This document shows positions 7,639 through 11,676 of a stretch of 11,676 nt of DNA, piece by piece. Origin of the DNA: JAJZMA01 sp021850405 (lineage in GTDB: Bacteria; Chloroflexota; Dormibacteria; Aeolococcales; Aeolococcaceae). The DNA is taken from positions 1-11,676 of the forward strand of contig DAHXLU010000013.1 of assembly GCA_027365835.1 (NCBI GenBank). The letters are read 5' to 3'. The notes under the pieces are model-generated. The model did no database searches, was not told where the DNA came from, and saw only the letters and a program-made list of their open reading frames with translations. Position 1 is the stretch's first letter. Each line of letters starts with the position of its first letter. A program made the translations under genes and the position numbers.

Positions 7639-7662
7639 TTGACTACAGCGTTGACTACACCG
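7639..7662 (+). repeat. Tandem 12-bp direct repeat TTGACTACA(G/C)CG
   Basis: Two head-to-tail copies, TTGACTACAGCG at 7639-7650 and TTGACTACACCG at 7651-7662, differ at one position. They begin 38 bp after the tRNA 3' end, between the tRNA and the integrase gene. Short direct repeats beside the core site are typical arm-type binding sites for tyrosine integrases with an N-terminal arm-binding domain, which this integrase appears to have. The repeat is seen; the function is inferred. No further good copy was noticed in the window. Confidence 0.6.
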
Positions 7663-8192
7663 CTGCTGGGCGAGGAAGGCTACAAAGGAGATCTGCAGGA
7701 TGTACGTTGGCCGCTGTCGGCTGGCCATCGCCTTCAGGGGTACTTCTGGCCCGCTTCTTCTCGACGCTGCGGGGAATCCACAGAGCAGACCATGGTCGCA
7801 AGGCCCAAGAGCTGTCAGGGCTATTGATGCGGGGAGCAGCCCAAGCTGCTCGCCATGGAGTCTGGACGGCCGCCGTCCAGCAGCTGGTCGGGTATTTCGC
7901 CGATGATGGAAACGTTAATGGTTGTCCTCAGGGCAATGAGTCCGGGCACTAGTCCGGTCAATCTCGGGACCCCTGAGCTGGTTGAGCCCGTTGGGGTCCC
8001 AGTGGAAATTCGGATCCAGCTCCCGGCCATCCCACAGCGCGACCCCCGCGACCCCATGGAATCCTGCAGGCAAGGTTGCATTGCGCGGGAAGGCGTGCCG
8101 GATTAGGTCGTCATCACGATGGTCGCAGCGACGTGGAGGGCGGCTTTTGCTTGCACGGCGGCGCGGCCGGCGTCAACGCCAACCCGGTCCTC
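7663..8192. other. 530-bp stretch between tRNA-Phe and integrase, no confident gene
   Basis: No gene could be assigned. Two weak coding hints exist. ATG 7700 has a good AAAGGAG upstream (7684-7690) but opens an unnatural 68-residue frame. A different frame, opening at TTG 7707 and ending at TAG 7950-7952, reads protein-like in its middle (HGRKAQELSGLLMRGAAQAA, then VWTAAVQQLVGYFADDG). The pair would fit a small gene damaged by a frameshift near its start. The rest (about 7953-8192) is GC-rich and featureless; no terminator with a clear T-run follows the integrase stop. Confidence 0.3.
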
Positions 8193-9359
8193 CTACCCCT
8201 GTGCTTCTGCCTCTCTGCTTCCCAGCAAGCTGTCAATAGAAGCTGCTGCTGCCTGCTGCATTTCCTTGCTGACATGTGAATAGAGATCCAGGGTGATCGA
8301 GATGGAAGAGTGTCCCAGTATCTCTGACACTACCTTTGGACTGATTCCCTGCTCCATCAGCATCGTGGCTGCGGAATGGCGAAGGTCGTGAAACCGGATA
8401 TGGGCGATGTTGGCCTGCTGCAGCAGGGGCCAGAAAGATCTGCGAAGGAGGTTGCCTGGCTCGATGGGATTTCCAATCGAGTTGCAGAAGATAAGGTCGT
8501 TGTCGTGCCAGAAGTTCGCGGCCAGATCGCACTCAGCCTCATAGGTGCGTCTGCGCTCCTGGAGTGCAGCAATGGCCAGTCTTGTGAGAATAATCGTGCG
8601 CTTTGAGCTTGAGGTCTTTGGAGAGCCCATCTGCAGCCCGCCCCGGGGTACACGCAGGAGCGTCCGATTCACGCTGAGGGATCCTGCGGCAAGGTCAACA
8701 TCCTGCCACTTCAGTGCCAGAAGTTCGCCCCGCCGCAGCCCGGCTGTGAGGGCAAGAACATACAGGGCCTCCAGGCGATCTCCCCGGGCAACCTCAAGGA
8801 ATCGGCGGATATCGGCCGGCGACAGAACCTCCAGTTCGTGGTGAACGACACGAGGAGCGTCGACGAGATCGGCAGGGTTGACATCGACAAGCCCCCAGCG
8901 GACCGCTGACTTGAATGCCTTGTGGAGGACCGCGTGTAGGTGGTGCGTGGTGGTGGCGCTCTTTCCCGTGGCGCGCATGGCCTCATAGATTCCAATGAGG
9001 TGTGCGGGCCGGACGTCCTTCACCTGCAGGGACCCTATTGTGGGGACGAGGTACAGCCTGATGTATTGCGCGTACGTGTGCCATGTCGAGGGCTTGATCG
9101 TGTCTGTACATGAGTTAAGCCATTGATCCAGGAATGTTGCCATGGTAGGTGTAGAGGTGATGAGCTCTTTTCCCTGCTCCTGGCGCAGCAACAGTGATCG
9201 AAGGAGTCTGGATGCCTCGGCCTGTGTTTTTACGTAGTAGCTTTTACGGGAGAGTTTCTCCATCGACGTAGAGGCTATCTTCACCTCGAACCTTCCATCT
9301 GACCGGGCATAGATGCTGCCCTCGCCGTTGGGACGATGAGATTGTTGTTTGCGGGGCAT
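8193..9359 (-). CDS. int: Site-specific tyrosine recombinase (phage/ICE-type integrase)
   Basis: A 388-residue integrase that should catalyse insertion and excision of the local element at an attachment site, plausibly in the adjacent tRNA-Phe. Residues 1-60 look like an AP2-like arm-binding domain (NGEGSIYARSDGRFEVKI and YYVKTQAEA). Residues 71-165 are the core-binding SAM-like domain, and about 178-370 the catalytic domain. The catalytic set is complete: R209 in TAGLRRGELLAL, probable K248, H324 and R327 in HDLRH, H350 in LGHSS and nucleophile Y360 in DLYSHV. The reading frame is open upstream to 9503, but ATG 9359 is chosen: it begins MPRKQQ, starts two bases after the xis stop, and the upstream extension overlaps xis. 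No strong ribosome site is seen, which suggests coupling to xis. The gene appears intact. Confidence 0.93.
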   Translation of the reverse strand: MPRKQQSHRPNGEGSIYARSDGRFEVKIASTSMEKLSRKSYYVKTQAEASRLLRSLLLRQEQGKELITSTPTMATFLDQWLNSCTDTIKPSTWHTYAQYIRLYLVPTIGSLQVKDVRPAHLIGIYEAMRATGKSATTTHHLHAVLHKAFKSAVRWGLVDVNPADLVDAPRVVHHELEVLSPADIRRFLEVARGDRLEALYVLALTAGLRRGELLALKWQDVDLAAGSLSVNRTLLRVPRGGLQMGSPKTSSSKRTIILTRLAIAALQERRRTYEAECDLAANFWHDNDLIFCNSIGNPIEPGNLLRRSFWPLLQQANIAHIRFHDLRHSAATMLMEQGISPKVVSEILGHSSISITLDLYSHVSKEMQQAAAASIDSLLGSREAEAQG

Positions 9360-9361
9360 GA

Positions 9362-9670
9362 CTAGCGGCCAGCAAGTGTTGCATTGATTTGCAACGCGAT
9401 GAACGCATCTATGGATGCCAGTGGAATCCTGGTTAACCGGCCCAGTTTGATTGGAATAATCTGGCGAGTAACTATGAGCCGGTAGAGGAGGCTTCGGCTG
9501 CAATGGAGAAGTTCGCAGGCTTCTGTGATATCAACCAGTCGTGGAGAAGGGGCTGAGCTAATAGAGGGATCAGGAAATGGTGGCTGTGGCGACCGCCGCC
9601 GGGCAACGGTGCCGCGCAGGGCAGCAGCAAAGGCTTCTCCTATGGGGGTGGGACGACTATAATCCGTCAT
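9362..9670 (-). CDS. xis: Excisionase-type HTH (MerR-like/HTH_17) DNA-binding protein
   Basis: A 102-residue protein whose C-terminal half (about 45-93, VDITEACELLHCSRSLLYRLI then IPIKLGRLTRIPLASIDAFI) is a typical excisionase-family winged HTH. The order is helix-turn-helix, a short wing carrying KLGRLTRIP, and a final helix. The N-terminal 40 residues are Pro/Arg-rich and probably disordered. By analogy with phage and ICE Xis it would bend DNA at the attachment site and bias the integrase toward excision. AGAGGT sits about seven bases before ATG 9670. Its stop is two bases from the int ATG, so both are one transcript from the promoter at 9751-9779. It could instead act mainly as a transcription factor; the coupling to int favours Xis. 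Confidence 0.82.
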   Translation of the reverse strand: MTDYSRPTPIGEAFAAALRGTVARRRSPQPPFPDPSISSAPSPRLVDITEACELLHCSRSLLYRLIVTRQIIPIKLGRLTRIPLASIDAFIALQINATLAGR

Positions 9671-9743
9671 GTCACGACCTCTTACTCAGGCTGTGATCGG
9701 GGTCGGACGTGTGAACTACGGCCGGCCCTTCTCTTCTTTTACA

Positions 9744-9752
9744 TGCTACAAT
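9744..9752 (+). promoter_or_regulatory. Extended -10 box (TGCTACAAT), candidate promoter of the XRE gene
   Basis: TG-C-TACAAT at 9744-9752 fits an extended -10 element on the plus strand, placing a start about 35 bp before the GTG of the XRE gene. No good -35 lies upstream. A second option is TTTACA (9738-9743) with TAAGAT (9763-9768), but its 19-bp spacing is long. Confidence 0.4.
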
Positions 9753-9779
9753 GATACACGAATAAGATATCATTTGCAA
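9751..9779 (-). promoter_or_regulatory. Promoter of the xis-int operon
   Basis: On the minus strand, TTGCAA (plus 9774-9779) is a -35 box separated by exactly 17 bp from TATCAT (plus 9751-9756), a good -10 box. This places a start around 9744, some 75 bases before the xis ATG. The -35 box lies inside the inverted repeat 9767-9792, so a repressor bound there should block this promoter. Confidence 0.55.
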
Positions 9780-9792
9780 TAGGAAACGATAT
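9767..9792. promoter_or_regulatory. Candidate operator: imperfect inverted repeat between xis and XRE gene
   Basis: ATATCATTTGC (9767-9777) and GGAAACGATAT (9782-9792) form an inverted repeat matching at 9 of 11 positions around a 4-bp centre. It covers the -35 box of the xis-int promoter and ends four bases before the GTG of the XRE gene, overlapping that gene's ribosome site. The position is what is expected of an autoregulated Cro/CI-like control site; binding is inferred. Confidence 0.5.
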
Positions 9793-9795
9793 GAC

Positions 9796-9993
9796 GTGAA
9801 CCGTATCCGTGAGCTCCGGATGGCACGAGGGCTGACCCAGGAGGATCTGGCGAGACTTATGGGTCTTCCCGTTCTGACGATTGGCAGGTGGGAGCGTGGA
9901 CAGACGATTCCTCACCCACATAACCTCAAAGTCCTCGCGAAGAAGCTCGGTGTCCAGGTGAACGAACTTGGCATTATTAGAGAAACGCGTTGA
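9796..9993 (+). CDS. Small XRE-family HTH transcriptional regulator
   Basis: A 65-residue protein that is almost entirely one Cro/C1-type HTH_3 domain: IRELRMARGLTQEDLARLMGL (helices 1-2), VLTIGRWERGQTIPHPHNL (recognition helix and loop) and LKVLAKKLGVQVNEL (helices 4-5). It lacks any dimerisation or protease-sensor domain, so it is Cro-like rather than CI-like. GTG 9796 is the start; AGGAAA (9781-9786) is nine bases upstream. An ATG at 9791 makes only a two-codon frame (ATG ACG TGA) that overlaps the GTG. It diverges from xis-int, and the inverted repeat between them is its likely operator, so it probably regulates the integration module. Confidence 0.88.
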   Translation: MNRIRELRMARGLTQEDLARLMGLPVLTIGRWERGQTIPHPHNLKVLAKKLGVQVNELGIIRETR

Positions 9994-10048
9994 CTGGAGT
10001 ACTTTGCACCGCTGGCAAGGCTCTTCACTATGGATGGTATGCCATACA

Positions 10049-10141
10049 CTACCTTCCCGCAGGAGCTACCCCAAGCCCCTTTAGCGCCTCTGGCAATCCT
10101 GTAGGATCGTGTTCCTCGGTAGAAACCCGGGCATAATCCAT
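10049..10141 (-). pseudogene. Fossil of a serine recombinase (resolvase/invertase) N-terminus
   Basis: The minus-strand frame from ATG 10141 to TAG 10049 encodes 30 residues with MDYARVSTEEHD and then PEALKGLGVAP. YARVST is the signature of the serine recombinase N-terminus, including the nucleophilic serine, and the spacing to the LxALxxxGVAP segment matches the family. The gene stops there. The next expected features (a D-x-x-S-G-like loop and the KLDRLxRS motif) are absent in all frames of the following 150 bases, so only the first strand-helix unit survives. The same frame extends upstream to 10486, but that part is proline-rich and does not resemble the family. No ribosome site precedes the ATG. 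Chance similarity cannot be excluded for so short a stretch, but the match is strong. Confidence 0.55.
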
Positions 10142-10142
10142 C

Positions 10143-10188
10143 GATGCAGGGCGTGTACCCTGTGGCCGCCCAGGAGCGGCCATGCATC
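10143..10188 (+). other. Potential three-way-junction RNA/DNA fold
   Basis: GATGCA (10143-10148) can pair with TGCATC (10183-10188). They enclose two directly adjacent hairpins: GGG/CCC or CAGGG/CCCTG at 10147-10162 with loop CGTGTA, and a perfect 7-bp TGGCCGC/GCGGCCA hairpin at 10163-10182 with loop CCAGGA. CCCGG at 10126-10130 could extend the closing stem with CCGGG at 10188-10192. No known riboswitch consensus was recognised. In GC-rich DNA such pairings can arise by chance. Confidence 0.35.
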
Positions 10189-10249
10189 CGGGCGGGGTAT
10201 ACGGGGCAGTGGATACAGGATCAAACGCGTGCAGAGTGGAGCTCACCGC

Positions 10250-10279
10250 TTGCTCATCGGGACTTTCGTCCCGGAGCAA
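10250..10279 (+). other. Strong 12-bp hairpin in the leader of the secreted repeat protein
   Basis: TTGCTC (10250-10255) pairs with GAGCAA (10274-10279), and CGGGAC (10258-10263) with GTCCCG (10268-10273), around a TTTC loop with an AT bulge on one side. In addition, GGACTTTCG (10260-10268) is exactly complementary to CGAAAGTCC (10318-10326), so the loop and inner stem could switch to a downstream partner. No T-run follows, so it is not a simple terminator. The 455-bp interval 9994-10448 holds otherwise only the recombinase fossil and the fold at 10143-10188. Confidence 0.4.
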
Positions 10280-10448
10280 ACCACCGTGTGCCCCCGCACC
10301 CCATGCCTGCGCAGATGCGAAAGTCCGGGAATACGGGGCTTGCGGAGGCTCTGATGCATTTGCTAGCATCGCCGCTTGTATCGCACAGCGGTCCGGATTG
10401 GAGGACGGCCCGGGGTGTACCGAACGGGCACGGCCAGGAGGACTCCAG

Positions 10449-11676
10449 ATGGGACGGCAGAGGCAAGAGCGCAGCGGAAACGGCAACAGTCATAACCACG
10501 TGGGCTGGAGAAGGGGTAGTGCGTCTTCGAGGCGTTCCTCTGGCTGGAAAGGTAGATTACAGTTTCTGGCGTCGGTGCTGGTTGTCCTGCAGGGGTTCAT
10601 TTTTGCTGGTATTTCGGCAACTCCTCCGGTAATTGCGGGGAGTCTCCCGTCCTCTGCGTGGGGGGTTGTCAACTCTGTCGATACAGCTACCAATGAGAAC
10701 AACCAGCTGTATGGCGTTTCCTGTATCACCACAACTGATTGCTGGGCGGTGGGATATGCGAGCCCCACCAGCGGCAGCGCATATGTGACAGTAATTGAGC
10801 AGTACAACGGCACCAGCTGGAGCATGGTGTCATCGCCAGACACTGCTTCTGGGCAGCAGAACTACCTGAATGGGATTAGCTGCAGCATAACGGGGAGCTG
10901 TATGGCGGTGGGGTACTACTGCTCTGGGGCTGGTGACTGTGCTGGCAGTTCGGACGGCAGCTACCAGCAGACACTGGTGGAGCAGTACAACGGTAGTAGC
11001 TGGAGCATAGTATCGTCACCAGATGCTGGTACCACCTACCAGGACCAGCTGAATGCAGTCTCATGTGTCTCGTCGACAGACTGCTGGGCGGTAGGCAACG
11101 ACAATGAGGCCGGCGCGGCCCATACACTGTTTGAGCACTGGGATGGGAGCAGCTGGAGCATTTCGGCGTCTCCATCCGAGAGCACAAGCTACTACCTTAA
11201 TGGCGTCAGCTGTGTGAGTTCATCCTACTGCTGGGCAGTTGGGAACTATCAGGAGCAGTATTCGGCTGGGATCTACGGGACAGTGACGAGCGAGGAGCCG
11301 CTCATGATGTCCTGGAATGGGAGCAGCTGGAGTCTGGATCCAACGAATGTTGCCGCCAGCGGAGTGGGGTATCCCTCCTTTGGATTTCTGCACGCTGTCT
11401 CCTGTGTGTCTGCGAGCGACTGCTGGGCAGCTGGGGGTGGCACATATTCGGGCACCTGGTCAGTGCTGGAGCAGTGGAATGGGTCAAGCTGGGCCACCGA
11501 TACAAACGCAACACTTGGCAGTGGCTCCATAGGGGCAGGGACAGATGTATTCAATGGCATTTTCTGTGGGTCGTCTGCCAGCTGCTGGGCGGTGGGCAGT
11601 ACGCAGGATGGCTCTGGGAGCAACAATCCGGTCACTCTGGTGGACCAGATGAGTGGCTCGTCCTGGGGAGTTGTAA
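10449..11676 (+). CDS. Secreted Cys/Trp repeat protein, likely beta-propeller (partial, runs off right edge)
   Basis: The frame from ATG 10449 is open to the end of the window (409 codons seen). AGGAGG at 10436-10441 lies seven bases before the ATG, which fixes the start. Residues 1-36 are polar and arginine-rich, residues 37-63 form a hydrophobic signal segment (LQFLASVLVVLQGFIFAGIS), and the rest is Ser/Gly/Thr-rich without further membrane segments. From residue 87 six repeats begin at 87, 140, 201, 250, 314 and 368. Each has L-N/Y-G-V/I-S-C, about six residues, then CWAVG, a variable loop, EQYNG-S/T-SWS and usually SSP. Two cysteines per repeat suggest disulfides. Such repeats occur in uncharacterised secreted actinobacterial and Chloroflexi proteins and look like propeller blades. 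The fold and any adhesin or sensor role are inferred. The C-terminus is outside the window. Confidence 0.85.
   Translation, partial: MGRQRQERSGNGNSHNHVGWRRGSASSRRSSGWKGRLQFLASVLVVLQGFIFAGISATPPVIAGSLPSSAWGVVNSVDTATNENNQLYGVSCITTTDCWAVGYASPTSGSAYVTVIEQYNGTSWSMVSSPDTASGQQNYLNGISCSITGSCMAVGYYCSGAGDCAGSSDGSYQQTLVEQYNGSSWSIVSSPDAGTTYQDQLNAVSCVSSTDCWAVGNDNEAGAAHTLFEHWDGSSWSISASPSESTSYYLNGVSCVSSSYCWAVGNYQEQYSAGIYGTVTSEEPLMMSWNGSSWSLDPTNVAASGVGYPSFGFLHAVSCVSASDCWAAGGGTYSGTWSVLEQWNGSSWATDTNATLGSGSIGAGTDVFNGIFCGSSASCWAVGSTQDGSGSNNPVTLVDQMSGSSWGVV
10707..11676 (+). repeat. Degenerate in-gene tandem repeats encoding C-x6-CWAVG blades
   Basis: Six units start at 10707, 10866, 11049, 11196, 11388 and 11550, with lengths of 53, 61, 49, 64 and 54 codons between starts. 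Conservation is at protein level (first Cys, CWAVG, NGSSWS). The DNA is only locally similar (for instance TGCTGGGCGGT and AGCAGCTGGAGCAT recur), so expansion is old. Repeat 2 has CMAVG in place of CWAVG and carries an extra cysteine-containing insertion; repeat 5 reads CWAAG. Confidence 0.85.

Noticed and set aside
7408..7827. A 139-residue plus-strand open frame covering the tRNA gene
   Set aside because: It runs straight through the tRNA-Phe cloverleaf, and its composition is that of a chance frame in GC-rich DNA.
9360..9503. A longer integrase starting at 9503
   Set aside because: The extension overlaps xis completely and is not integrase-like. ATG 9359 gives the normal integrase N-terminus and a two-base gap to xis.
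9994..10448. A c-di-AMP (ydaO), c-di-GMP or cobalamin riboswitch in the leader of the secreted protein
   Set aside because: Hairpins are present, but none of the conserved core sequences of these classes could be lined up. It is reported only as an unassigned fold.
9994..10448. A second attachment site (copy of the tRNA-Phe 3' end)
   Set aside because: Only CCTCGG-level matches were seen (for example at 10114-10119), far too short for an att core.
10049..10486. A 145-residue minus-strand open frame as an intact gene
   Set aside because: Only its last 30 codons resemble a protein family. The first 115 residues are Pro/Ala/Arg-rich with no family resemblance, and the frame runs antisense across the ribosome site of the secreted repeat protein.
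10144..10632. A 162-residue plus-strand open frame overlapping the start of the secreted repeat protein
   Set aside because: It is in a different frame from the repeat protein, which has a perfect ribosome site at 10436-10441 and a long conserved repeat region. This frame has no family resemblance.
10707..11676. A CRISPR-like or satellite repeat array
   Set aside because: The periodicity is in the encoded protein (C-x6-CWAVG blades). The spacing varies and the DNA copies are diverged and in frame.

Overview
The window reads as a chromosomal segment of a moderately GC-rich bacterium, most likely an actinobacterium-like (or Chloroflexi-like) lineage. The clues are the codon use, frequent GTG/TTG starts, a TIGR01777-type epimerase, a NrtR-like regulator, a YkuD L,D-transpeptidase with a long Ala-rich coil, and a secreted protein built of C-x6-CWAVG repeats. 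This assignment is an inference from gene style; no rRNA or marker gene is present to settle it.

Layout, left to right. Positions 1-116 hold what may be the last codons of a gene entering from the left. A polytopic membrane protein (409-1884, +) follows, then a lipoprotein gene that appears split by a single-base frameshift (2096-2933, +). Next is a house-keeping block: a TIGR01777/YfcH-like nucleotide-sugar epimerase (3112-4026, -) diverging from a NrtR-like regulator with a degenerate Nudix box (4195-4908, +), which converges on a three-gene minus-strand unit. That unit is, in transcription order, an exported L,D-transpeptidase (7239-6061), an unrecognised 206-residue protein (6015-5395) and D-aminoacyl-tRNA deacylase dtd (5395-4928). 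The last two genes overlap by one base.

From 7525 on the window looks like accessory DNA. An intact tRNA-Phe(GAA) gene with encoded CCA is followed 38 bp later by a 12-bp tandem direct repeat, about 530 bp without a convincing gene, and then a compact integration module: tyrosine recombinase (8193-9359, -), a MerR/excisionase-type HTH protein two bases upstream of it (9362-9670, -), and a divergent small XRE repressor (9796-9993, +). An inverted repeat in the divergent control region overlaps the -35 box of the xis-int promoter, a plausible lysogeny-style switch. To the right is a 30-residue fossil of a serine recombinase (10049-10141, -), a GC-rich hairpin-dense stretch, and the first 409 codons of a large secreted repeat protein (10449 onward, +) that runs off the window. 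No second copy of the tRNA 3' end was seen, so the far attachment site, if there is one, lies outside the window.

No complete novel defence or biosynthetic system is evident. The most unusual items are the Nudix-dead NrtR-like regulator with its palindrome-bearing divergent promoter, the unknown protein coupled to dtd, the compact int-xis-XRE switch beside tRNA-Phe, the hairpin-rich leader and the secreted cysteine-tryptophan repeat protein.
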